Assembly (NCBI GenBank): GCA_015179045.1
Contig: WHUZ01000011.1
Coordinates: 558,001-622,000 of the forward strand
DNA from: Kalaharituber pfeilii
Taxonomy: Eukaryota > Ascomycota > Pezizomycetes > Pezizales > Pezizaceae
Direction of reading: 5' to 3'
DNA length: 64,000 nucleotides
Part shown: in pieces, positions 46,775 through 57,069 of the stretch
Layout: each line of letters opens with the position of its first letter
Numbering within the stretch: position 1 is the stretch's first letter
Notes under the pieces: model-generated
What the model saw: only the letters and a program-made list of their open reading frames with translations
Database searches by the model: none
What the model was told of the DNA's origin: nothing
Program-made: the position numbers and the translations under genes

Positions 46775-47795
46775 TGAGATGTCATGCGAGGTTTCCCTTT
46801 TGCGGTGGAGGAGGGATGGGTTCAGAGATGGAGGTGCACTAGGGTGCGGGAATAGCAGAAGCGATAGTAATAAGCTGTCCAACTTGGTGTACTGGCACTA
46901 GATGTAGTATCGTAGCTTCCGCCCACCTAGCTCAGAAGCTACCGATAAAGTTTGGTAGGATATTTGACAAAATAGTTATAAGGGGGACTATTTGCAAAAG
47001 CCTGAATTTGTTCCAGTTGTGAACCCGAGGCTCGTCTGTGGTGGAGTGTTTCTCTCTACAGATGTAACAACAGACCCTGTCGACAGTTGCAGTGTGGTGA
47101 GGCAAGATTTGGCTGCACGTGACAGGTGTCGGTTGTGTTATCATCACGTGATGCGTGAGCTCTAATAAGGAACGTCTCTCTGCGATGTGCTGACGATGCT
47201 TCGAAATGTAAGTAATATGAATATATGGCTCATGCAAAGGAAAGCATGCTGGGAGAGAGGTGTGCTTTGCTGCTTGCTGTGCAAATCATACAATATGATG
47301 GCTGCAGGCAGCTTGAGCAGCGGTTTGTGATGCAGAATTACGAGCAATTCAAAACAGCGAGTCTGGAGAACTCGTTGGGCAGGAAACAGAAGCACCTACT
47401 CGTAGACATTACACGCCCGTTCTTGAGCAGAATTCTACATCCCCACTATACCAGCACTTTCTCCCCACATAGGATCATGATCAGTTCTCTGCTTTTCAAG
47501 AGGGCATGTCCGTGCATCCCAACCTCCTCACCTCCTACCCTTCAGTGGGCGATTCTCGAGAAAACACACGGCAATTCGCTCCCTGCCTTCACTACAACAG
47601 ATCCAATACCCTCTCTCCGCCCCTCAGCCCCTCTACAACGCCGCGTCCCACCTCACCAGCCACCCCATAGCGCCCTTCCCTCCGTTCCAGACCTCTCCCC
47701 ATCCACATGGGTTAAGCGGAAAATCTTGACCCTTCGCAATGCAAAATAGATCAGGCCGATTAAGATGGAGCAGTCTTCCATCCATCTCTCTTTCT
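46775..47795. other. gene-free stretch
   Basis: Upstream region of the Dsc4-like gene and intergenic sequence; no supported coding frame. Confidence 0.35.
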
Positions 47796-48169
47796 CTAGC
47801 ACTTTTCTGTCAATTCAGAGTGGCTGCCATCATATGTTACCACTTGCGAATCGCCTCCAGTTGTTGTAAAGTCGTACACCTTCCCTTGCCCATTCGTATC
47901 CTTTATATCCTTCATGGAGAGCAAGAGCCCGTTCAATGCGTTTCCCAGATAGGTCGCCCTCACTTCAACAACTTCTCTGCATTCAGAGATAATGTCCATA
48001 GTCACAAACTATTCTCTCCCCCCGTTTCCTCACCAACTGATATTATCTCCTTTTCTCGAAACAACCTCAGTTCCTCATGTTTGCTCTTGGAAGCAATGTC
48101 CGTTATTATAGGAACAATAATGGCGAAGACCAAATCATTAATATTGGGCTTTTTAAGCTTGGACGACAT
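47796..48169 (-). CDS. candidate small two-exon gene of unknown family
   Basis: Exon 48034-48169 starts with ATG and reads MSSKLKKPNINDLVFAIIVP, then IITDIASKSKHEELRLFREK. A 59-nt intron (GTGAGG...GCAGAG) restores the frame to EVVEVRATYLGNALNGLLLS and KVYDFTTTGGDSQVVTYDGS, ending in a stop at 47796, 104 residues in all. The text looks like protein and the splice signals fit, but I know no family. The frame is also open for about 20 codons before the ATG, so the first exon could be longer. It sits at the edge of a repeat island, and a decayed fragment of a larger gene is the main alternative. Confidence 0.35.
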
Positions 48170-48859
48170 AAGGTATGGCTCGACTTGTAGATCGTGCCGC
48201 GGACCGTCTCTTTATATCGTACTTTGCTTTTCTTGTCTCTCGTGTACGGTTTGCTTAACAGACTTCACCGTCTTCATAAATTCTGAAATTCTGAAGCCCA
48301 TTCTCTTTCTGCATGTGAAAATGACATATTTTTATACGACAGCTTCCATTTAGTTTTTTCTCTGTGTGATGTCGATGACATCCATTTTATTTCAATGTCT
48401 TCCACCGAGTATATGACTGGGCTAAATTTTACAAGACCGATCAGATAAACTGCTCACTAGAACGGACCCATGTTCACTCATCGTATACCCTATCGGTAGT
48501 TCCTAACAATCCCGTGACGTTGCCTCATCATCCTTCAAGATATTTGCCTCTTCACGTGGCATAAGATTACTCTTCGAACTTCACTATATTCATTGTTTCC
48601 TGGCTGGCTAATTGTTCTGTGACTTCAAGCGGAATGTAAAGGATTATGTATGGTCCAGTCTATATTGTCAATGAAGCGTATTCAGAGTTGACTTTAACGC
48701 CTTTTCCCCACAGCGATATCTCAACACCCAGAGTGCTGCATGCAACTTCTGACTGTAACTTAACAGACCGTTGCAGGATGAATGAGTATTGATTGCTTTC
48801 TATAATAATATCTTGATTTCAAGTGGTATTGGGCAGGCCATGTACAAGAGGGTCTTTTT

Positions 48860-49157
48860 TTGATAGAGAATGATAAAAATGACTGATTTAGTCATAAATC
48901 TTGATTTTTTGATCTTTTTGTGATTCTGATGAGAGATTCTGATTTAGCAATATTGAATTAGCCTTGTACTCGCTCATTCAAAAAGTATTGGAACGGCTGA
49001 CTAGCGCATAATTAGTCAGCCGTTCCAATACTTTCTAAAGGAGCGAGTGGTATATAATTTTTATATATGGCCTGCAATAAGTAAAAATGCAAAAGGAGGA
49101 GTGCCAAGAGGGCGCATCACTACCGGCGGGCACATCATTACCCCATCGACGATGGTA
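48860..49157. mobile_element. terminus related to the giant inverted repeat
   Basis: The order GATTCTGATTTAGCAAT, TTGAATTAG, GAGTGCC and GGGCACATCATTACC parallels the right arm of the 19713-21591 element (GATTCTGATTCAGCGAT, CAAATTGG, GAGTGCCC, GGGCACGTTACC). The opposite terminus was not found. A MITE is inserted inside it. Confidence 0.5.
48968..49048. mobile_element. ACTCGCTG-family MITE nested in another element, 81 bp
   Basis: A near-complete hairpin: ACTCGCTCATTCAAAAAGTA at the left pairs with the inverted end CTAAAGGAGCGAGT. The inner arms GGAACGGCTGACTA and TAGTCAGCCGTTCC pair perfectly around GCGCATAAT. Confidence 0.75.
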
Positions 49158-51691
49158 TCTAACGGTATCAATATCATTGGTACGGGAACTGTGAGTGAGT
49201 GGCGAATTTGGTTTACGAAATCGTAAGTCAACCTTAGATACATCTATAATAGTAGTCTGGTTGAGAGACTTAGAGGACCTTGCAAAAACCCGCTATTCCA
49301 TTTTATTGCCTTAGACATGTATTCCTGTCCCTAATTTGTTGTCGATACTGCTATTATTAACTACAAGCGAGTACAAATACTAGTACTAGTAGCTCAGCAT
49401 CGATTTAAATGTGTCAAGTACAGCTGGCATATCAAGGACCTTCCGATTTCAAGCTCTAGAGGAGCGACAGGGGGGTTAGCATTGGGTATACAGTACTCTA
49501 GAGGAGTGAAAAGACCTTGCTGTCGGCTTAGTATGATAGCTAGTAAAATTTTGCACGTGGTTTATCAACATCAACAAAAGGCCTTGCGGCGACTGTTTGT
49601 ACCATTCCTAAGAGCTAATAGCTTATGTTGTGTCCGAATGCCTGCGAGTACGGAAAATGTCAGCTTGCATATCAGTGCCAAGATTTCCACCTGGCATCAA
49701 CTTGCGAGCGATTTAGTAAACTACCTCATCTGTTTCTTCTACCACCGCCACATCTTGGGTATCTTATACAATATTCATTGCAGATATCGACTTAGCAGTC
49801 GCTACGCTTTCCATCGTTGAAATCTGCGTATGATAGAAGCAATCTGTTGTTGAGATAACTGTAGTCAAAGTTCTAGAGCTGAAACACCGTGTTCGGCATT
49901 TTTTGTAGCTGCAGCGAGCTTTAGAGTATGCTGCAGGTACTAACTACTCCAGCTGTTACCACTCCTACTCTTGCTCACTACTCTCGCTGATCTGTCTCAG
50001 GCTTCCCCTCAGCTGCTCACCACTACCGAGTGGCATTAACCTGTATTTATGCTGTTAACTGCGCCACAAACACTTCGTTGCTACAACAACATTGCTTAAT
50101 AATTACCCGAACAGCTTTACCCGGATGTTGCAAATTCTCTCTAATGAACAGCAAGTATACTGCTTAAACTCCTTTTCTTGGAATGCCTTGGATTTCATAC
50201 CAAAACAGTTTTTTATGTTTCACTTCAGTTTATAGCTCCTTCAGACACTGTTCTATCTCAGGAGCTATGAATTACGGCCTCTTAAACAAGTTATGCAACA
50301 AGCAATGTATTCCAAACTCTGCCCATTTATGCATCACCTGAGACTGCCAATGCACTGGTTGAGCTGAAATGAGTGAGACTAAATCTTGACTAAAGGCACA
50401 ATCCCTAAGTTGCGTGCAAAATCCCACTTGCTGTTATAGTTATTTTTGCACTTAATAATGCTTTGTAATTACCCTGACAACTTTACCCGAATGTTGCAAA
50501 GTCTCTCTTTATATTGAACGCGTTGTATCTTAGAACCTAACGTGCTTGCTGAACACGCATATTTCGCTGCTCTTAGAAAACCATGCCAAGATAGTGTTGT
50601 TACTATTTTAATGATTTGATAGGTATTTCAAAGGTTTTTGCTTTTGCTGCAGGATAAGGTTTTCTCTACTTATGACCCTGGCTATGATATCAAGGCCAGG
50701 AATCCGACTGATCTTCGAGATATGTATGTATTGCTAGAGTTAATACCGGGGGGGTGCGCCACTGGGCTAGGAACCCCAGCAATTAACTGGGGACCCTTGG
50801 ACAACCCCCCGTCTATGATAGTCTGGTGGCTCCCCTGTTCATGAAAGAAATTCGTGGCAACGTCCTTTCTCAGGCCCTGTCAGTGCCCCTGTCGCATTTT
50901 TACGCTATGCACTGCATAGCACTCTGAATTGACTCCAGACGCAATTCGCAATCTCTCTACTCTAGTTTTCACTACCTGTGTACACAAAGAATCTGGCCCA
51001 TCCCTTACTATTGCCAGGTTTTCACTAAAAAGAGGTTCATTTAAGTTATAGCCAGCGTCACCTGTACTCGGGGGTAGGGGACACGCATTAATGTATAGTA
51101 CGCCACTGGACAGGGGGTCGAAAGTGAAGAAGGTATGACTTTTTGTCGAAAAGTCTTCTATGGGTTTTACACACCATACGACACACGTATTTTAACTGCA
51201 TACAAGTCAATAAAGTATTGCATAATTCCATCTGACTACAATAACAGCAAAGCCAATCTGGCACACTTTCTAACTAGTGGCAGGAGTCTTTCTTTTATCT
51301 TTTATCCCACTCTTGAAGCTTTTCACTTCATTTGTGCATTCACCACATGAAGTAATAATTCAGATGCGCTCAACTGAAGTAGTTTCTCGATTGTGAATAT
51401 CATAACCGAAATCTTTGCGTGCCAAGCTCGGATGTTCATTTCACTATTGTATGAGGCAGGTGATTCGAGTTGTGCGAGTTGGTTGAAAACAAACATTAAA
51501 GCGTGTAGCGACGCGAAGCGCGTAGGATATGCATGTAGGGTAACATGTATTACATAACCAACAGGTGAACTCTATCCTAGCAACTAACTATCCCTGTCAC
51601 ATTGTATGCGCTTCTGAAGACTTATGATGCCCCTACCCCCGAGTACTTTCATATTTATGCTAAGCGATCTCAAACAGCGGTGCGGAGGGTA
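49158..51691. other. repeat-rich, gene-poor stretch
   Basis: No gene is supported. A diverged direct duplication lies at 50099-50141 and 50466-50508 (TTGTAATTACC/TTAATAATTACC followed by CTTTACCC, ATGTTGCAAA and CTCTCT). A dispersed 45-bp repeat (see 18668) is at 51609-51646. Confidence 0.45.
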
Positions 51692-51922
51692 CAGTTTTTA
51701 CCTAGCTACCTATACCGGACGATCATTGAGGGTTTTTGCAATTTACATACAAAAAAATTAGCTACATATACTGGACGCCCAGGGCCGGACAACAAAACTG
51801 CAGACTTTTAATTCAAATTACATATAAACTAGTTAGCTGAACTGGGCGAAGGCCAAAAGCACGCTAGGTTAAACCGGACAGAAAGTGCTGGATTTTGGTC
51901 GTTCGGTATAGCAAGGTGTAAC
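51692..51922. mobile_element. ACCGGAC-rich repeat, copy 2 with inverted end
   Basis: It begins CAGTTTTTACCTAGCTACC and CTATACCGGACGATC and ends with GGTCGTTCGGTATAGCAAGG, which inverts the early motif CTATACCGGACGACC. The middle matches copy 1 at 4967-5150. The structure fits a small non-autonomous DNA transposon. Confidence 0.6.
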
Positions 51923-52048
51923 CATAGTCTGGTTGCGCCAAGAGTACTAGTAGCGATCTCGTATCCGGGCATCACGGCTAAATCAGGTATTGATATCCAG
52001 GAGAGTAGTATTTTTAAACCGATTGTGACAGCAAACAAGAAGAATCAC

Positions 52049-52100
52049 TAGTCTCATGCCAAGACCGTTGGTTGCAGCGGAGGGTCTTGGCATGAGACTA
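52049..52100. mobile_element. 52-bp perfect hairpin MITE with 9-bp target duplication
   Basis: The ends TAGTCTCATGCCAAGACC and GGTCTTGGCATGAGACTA are perfect 18-bp inverted repeats around a 16-base loop. The 9-mer AAGAATCAC occurs immediately on both sides (52040-52048 and 52101-52109). No coding capacity. Confidence 0.85.
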
Positions 52101-52147
52101 AAGAATCACCAGACCTCGCGACTTGAAATTTCCTTGCAGACGCAACT

Positions 52148-52313
52148 GTTCCTGTACCCAGACACTGGCTCGCACAAATCCAGGGGGAAGCAGCAGGGAA
52201 AAAAAGAGAAAGAAAAAATAGAAATGAAGGCCCGTTTCGAAGAATACGAATCGCGCTAGGCAATTCGTGGGAATCATTGGAAATACCGACAACAGTCTGG
52301 GTACAAGAACAGG
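52148..52313. mobile_element. GTTCTCG-family MITE, about 166 bp
   Basis: The left end TGTTCCTGTACCCAGAC inverts as GTCTGGGTACAAGAACA at the right. The ends match the 50- and 91-bp copies, but the interior is longer and A/G-rich. No target duplication is recognised. Confidence 0.5.
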
Positions 52314-52455
52314 AAGTACGCCAGATCAATCTTTATTTCTTCAGTTGCAAGTCGAGCGTAGCCATTAAGGCTCGGCGTGAAGATTGATGCTCTAGTTGCA
52401 AGCGTCGTAAAGTGCCTCAATACTTCAGCCGATCATCACATTCATGAGCACGGGA

Positions 52456-52502
52456 CAGTCTCGAACCAGCACGGGAGCATGAGACAACATGGTTCGAGAC
52501 TG
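52456..52502. repeat. 47-bp hairpin
   Basis: CAGTCTCGAACCA and TGGTTCGAGACTG form a perfect 13-bp stem. A half-copy occurs at 12868-12887. No target duplication is visible. Confidence 0.55.
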
Positions 52503-53243
52503 ACCATGGTTTCCCATCCCAGTCAAGAGCCATCACCACTGCCCACAGTGGAGCAGGCCAGCACCCTCATTACATAAAATTTAGATTCTTCTCAGGAGAA
52601 CAGACCATGGATTGGACCCGCCAGACTATGATTGGACGGACGTCAGTACTCTACATGGGTGCGACCCTGCAAATGAGTGTGTTTGCAACTACTGGGCTGT
52701 TGGAGCCTGAGACGTTCCTAGATGCGTTCACAGCACATCTGAGATCGAGGAAAATGCTGCTCGCTCTGAGGCGATCATCTAATCACCTATCCTAATGTGC
52801 ATGCAGTCTGTGAGGGCCGCGCGGATGCTCCGCTTGCAGTGTTAGGTCAAGTACTCCACATGCGTAGAGAGGGTAGCTATGAGGGATGATGGGCAGAGCC
52901 AGAGTGCTAGCAGTCTTGGCACCAGGGGCCGAGTGCAACAGCGAACTGTGCTGCCGTGCGAGGGTGGTCGCTGTGCCCGCTGTGCCCGCTGTTCCTGCAG
53001 TGCCTGCGTGCTTCCCAGCGCGTACCCAACACCACCGCTGAACGCGGCAGTCGTATATAAGTGATTGCCGAATCCGCCCTTTCTCTACACTTCCTTTCTC
53101 CCACCCCTCCTCAAAGTTCACTCTCGTTTTACTCACTTCTTACTCCCTCGTGCCCACGCTCGTTTCTTGTCATATCACAGTATTGACTGCCTTCTACGCG
53201 CTCGAGTCTCTCGCAAGCCCACATCCTCACCTAATTGTCCGCA
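52503..53243. promoter_or_regulatory. upstream region of the GPI-protein gene
   Basis: It holds a short (CGCTGTGCC)n tandem at about 52969-52995 and then a pyrimidine-rich tract (CTTTCTCCCACCCCTCCTC) about 150 bp before the start codon, common in strongly expressed fungal genes. No coding frame. Confidence 0.4.
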
Positions 53244-53945
53244 ATGAAGTTTTTCACCGTCCTCGTCTCTGCCGGCCTCGTTGCCTTCGCTGCGGCCCAG
53301 TCATCCACTAGCTCTCAACTTCCAACCCCATCCAGCAGCTATGATGAGAAAACCACAGCCTGTCTCGACGCTTGTTCGCCCCGCGATGTCGCCTGCTATG
53401 CTAATTGCTTGCATGCCCCAGCGTAAGTTTGTTCTCATGTTTGTTGTGATGAAGCTGCAACTAATTTTTATCAATGCAGCCCGGATGAGAGTCAGGTAAA
53501 CGAGACCACAAAGTGTGCCGCTGCGTGCGAGCAAGGTGTACGTATCATAATCGTGCAGCATCAGTGAAGTAATTTCTTACGCGCCCAATAGGATGGATCC
53601 GCAGAGCAGACTGAGGCCTACGGCAAGTGCCAGAGGGCTTGCGTTGAGCAGCATTTCTTGCCTCAAACCAGTGGTGGCTCCTCTGGCCCACGCCCAACTG
53701 GAGATGCTACTGGAACTGGAACAGGCAGACCTAGCCCAACTGGCACTGGTAAGAAAACCTCCTGATTTTCAATTTTTCCCTGTGAATTCAGTTTCTGACA
53801 AAGCCTCATAGGCAATGACACTAACAATGGCAACAATACCGATGGTGGCAACGGCGGCGGTGGTAACAGCGCCGCCTCTAGCATGGTATACAGCGCCTCT
53901 TTCGCTGGTCTCATTGCTGCCTTCGTCGCTGCCCTCGCACTTTAA
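53244..53945 (+). CDS. GPI-anchored small Cys-rich secreted protein
   Basis: Exons 53244-53422, 53480-53537, 53592-53748 and 53812-53945 give 175 residues. MKFFTVLVSAGLVAFAAAQ is a clear signal peptide. The mature part carries evenly spaced cysteines: TACLDACSPRDVACYANC, TTKCAAACEQG and KCQRACVEQ. Then comes a Ser/Thr/Gly/Pro-rich stretch with NDT and NNT sequons. The C-terminus (NSAASSMVYSASFAGLIAAF, ending VAALAL) has the small-residue site and hydrophobic tail of a GPI signal. The expected location is plasma membrane or cell wall. I know similar ascomycete proteins only as hypothetical cell-surface proteins. The eight cysteines recall, but do not match, the CFEM pattern. Confidence 0.85.
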
Positions 53946-54389
53946 GTGCTTCTTCTACCTTGAAGGGATGGAGACTGGGTTTGATTGCGAAACGAAATAG
54001 TTTGTAATGGAGAAATAATCTTTTTTTCTTGTCAATACCTTCTCGTCTTTCTACAGGGGTATAGGAAATGGATCAATGGTGCTGTGAGGGTGTTAATGGT
54101 TTTCTTGGGAGGTTTTTAATGATTCTGGGTAATTGCTAGTATTGTGGAAGTGATTTAGTTTTGGTGTTGTGATATTTGAAAACAATACAATTCTAATTCT
54201 CTGCCACACTTTTCGGATATTACTTTATGGGGTCATGTGGTTAATCTTTTAATATCCAAAATGATCCTGAATACCCGGCGAAGAAATTACTCAAAGCGAA
54301 TGACTTTCTTAAGCTCTTGTGATTAGGTACAGATAGTAAACTCAGTGAAAGTCGCGTGATATAATCTAGTAAAGCAAAACTCCAGGCCA

Positions 54390-55323
54390 TCAGGATTCCA
54401 CAGGAGATATAGGCCCAGCTGGGTCCAGACCCAACCTTACCATCTCCACAGCCAATTGAAAGAGGTAATCCAAGCTTTCGTTATTCACAGATTAGCAGAT
54501 TTTGCGCAAGCATACCAATGGATACTATCACACGTACCTTTCTGCTTGAGCCTTCGCCTTCCAGACCGTATCCCCCCACACATACACCCCATGCCTCCTA
54601 ACCAGAACGGCGCACGTATCCGGATACGCATTTATCGCCTCTTCCAGACTGTCCCTCAAATCTTCCTCATGAGCCGTATTCTCAATAATCGGGATCGTCA
54701 ACGTATCAAAGTAACCCATGTAACCGCCCTTTTCTCGTCCCCACGGGATAGCCTTTATCTGCTCGATGTTGGAAATCTGGAAGTAGCTTTTCTTGGTGAG
54801 GAGTGTGCAGAGCACCGCGGCTTGTGAGTGCGTGTGGATACAGGCGCCGGCACTGCGAATAGTGTAGGCGGCGAGGAAGAGGGGAGTACAGGCGGAGGGT
54901 TTGAGGGGACGGGGTTCCCTGAGGTAGGTTAGGGTCGGGAAGTCGAGGACGAACATGTCGTGGGGGTGGAGACGCTCTTTCTGCACCCCGGAGGGTGCGA
55001 GATAGATGTGGCCGTTATGTTTTATGGAGATACCGCCGCCGGTACCCTAGAGAAGGTTGGGTTATGGAGGTTCTGATTAGAGAGGGGAAGAAGGAAGTCA
55101 TACCGTCACCTATGTTCAGTGTAATGTGGAAGCTCATGCATGGTTAGCGGATGTGATGAGAGTGGTGGACTGGGAGGTAGAAAGGATGCAGAGCACAGGT
55201 GACAAGCTATACCCATCCCAAAGTGTAAAAGTTGCGGCACAACTCGCAGATCAGATTGGCAGGGTGATGAGGATCGTTGGAAGTAACGAGATGTAGCGTC
55301 GGGTCTTGTTGCTGTTTAGCCAT
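54390..55323 (-). CDS. MDE1: methylthioribulose-1-phosphate dehydratase
   Basis: This class II aldolase-like zinc enzyme of the methionine salvage pathway dehydrates 5-methylthioribulose-1-phosphate in the cytosol. Exons 55213-55323, 55104-55109, 54538-55046 and 54390-54474 give 236 residues. The second exon is only 6 nt (GTGACG, Val-Thr) between good splice sites (ATAG before, GTATGA after) and is needed for the conserved [13 protein letters not shown]. Other landmarks are [13 protein letters not shown], the metal-ligand motif [15 protein letters not shown] and the second ligand region [21 protein letters not shown], then [12 protein letters not shown]. Introns are 103, 57 and 63 nt. It is transcribed divergently from calnexin. 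Confidence 0.95.
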
Positions 55324-57069
55324 CGGTGGATGAGGTTATATCTGACCGAAGGCGATCGAGAAACTTGCGGGTTTAATGGTGGAGCACTTTGGTGAGGGAG
55401 AGCAAAAATGTATTCGGGCGCCAAGCCTTGGGTTTACTAGACAGAAAAACTAGAGTGCCCTAGGGGCTTGATATGAGGCTATGCTAAAGTATTTGGACAG
55501 GGGATAAAATACATATTTATGCGCCATGCAGTATTCAGCAAAACTAGCAAATTTTCATATGCTTGGCTGTTAATAGCCATGAGACTAGTTCAAATTTCGT
55601 GATAGGTTGTCCAAATTTATTATGTAAGAAAGTATTTGGACAGCTGACGTGATGAATTTGGACAGCTGACATAATGAATTTGGACTTTCACACCTATTCT
55701 TTACCGCCAAGCATATTCAGATACTAGTACTTAGTTTACGACACGTAAGCACTGGGAGCGAGATGTGCTAAACAAATTGGATGGATTAAGGTTAAAGGGC
55801 TCGGAGGCAATGTATGATGGATGCTCCAGAGTGGTGGTCCCTTTTTCTTTGACTGGTTTATATTGCGGAAAAGTTGTATCGTAGTCTGTATGCAACTGTG
55901 CATGAGTTCTTCTATCCCATCTGAGTTCGTGAACTCAACAGCTGAGACTGCGATATGTGATCGATTGCAGAGCAGACAGAGGTTCAGACCTGCTTGTGTA
56001 TGGTGAGGTATACATTGCAAGTTTCCTCCCATCTCAGCTGACTGCTCGCTGTTCCACTGATAATTCAGCAATAATACGGCCCGTTACGGTATCGAAATCG
56101 GGTCAAGTACAAGTGCATCAAGTAGTAGGTATTGCTGGTAGCTACCAGTTCTCTACCCCAGGCACCCCGATCGCAAACTCTTTTACCAACCATATATTCC
56201 ATTCCTCTCATTCCATGACCATAACAATTTGGTCCATTGTTGTCTCAAGCTAGCCGAGTCCAACATCCGTCGACAAATGAACACGTTTAACAAACGACGT
56301 GTGGTATACTGACTTTACTTTTTCTAGTATTTGACAGGGGACATTTTGCCATGTTGTTCTGCATATCTAGGCTGACCTTTCCCGTGCCCTAAGTGCAATA
56401 AGTAACTATGGCACTGAGAATTCGCAGAATCCACCCTTTATGGATTGCAGGCGCTGGGGTTGCCTGGGCAATGCTTCGGCCCTTCGCACATCAAATAGTC
56501 CTGCTGTGTATTGCCTTGCTCTGCAGGCCAACGTTATTAGGTACTCTGTACTTCATTGCGTCCCCACTGCAAGTATCGCCGTCATCCCTGTGAGGGTTGG
56601 AACATTCTAGCTCCCCCGGCCATGTCCTTGTACTGTACCAGCGCAATAAGTCAAGCCTCCGCGCACATGCTATGTAGATGCGCACAGCGTGAAGCACTTA
56701 GTGGTACCTGGCCTGTCCGTTAGTTCAATAGTCTCATGTTTCGTTACAGCATTGCTCCGAAAAGCAGAAAATGTATTCGTGGATGTACTAGTACTGTAAG
56801 CCACGCTCTTCTTCAACGTGTCCTCATCGTTTTATTGGCCAAGATTGCATAGAGACTACCGAAATCGTGCCTTAGTCATCCAGGCTGAAGCCCGACCATA
56901 AAGTTAAACGTTCCTCAACTACAAATTTCGGATTTCCCCAGTTCACAATCCCCTCTCCACGATTATCGCTCTCTTCTTACAAGTACCCCTTTGACCACGA
57001 TTCGCTGTCCTGCCTGGGCTGTACCTGACTTCGCCCGTTTTGAAAGAAGCTCGACTGTAACTCTCCGCC
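55324..57069. other. divergent intergenic stretch with repeat remnants
   Basis: Around 55490-55690, GTATTTGGACAG occurs repeatedly: an inverted pair (GTATTTGGACAGG at 55491 and GGTTGTCCAAAT at 55605) and a 25-bp tandem (TTTGGACAGCTGACGTGATG, TTTGGACAGCTGACATAATG). This looks like a small mariner-type remnant. The remainder shows no gene. Confidence 0.4.

Noticed and set aside
46775..46882. N-terminal extension of the Dsc4-like protein
   Set aside because: The frame is open but begins with TTG; the first ATG is at 46772-46774.
46449..46901. 150-codon plus-strand frame over the Dsc4-like first exon
   Set aside because: It is antisense to an exon with family support on the minus strand.
56408..56593. 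61-codon hydrophobic plus-strand frame
   Set aside because: No splice partners and no family; composition alone is not enough to call a gene.
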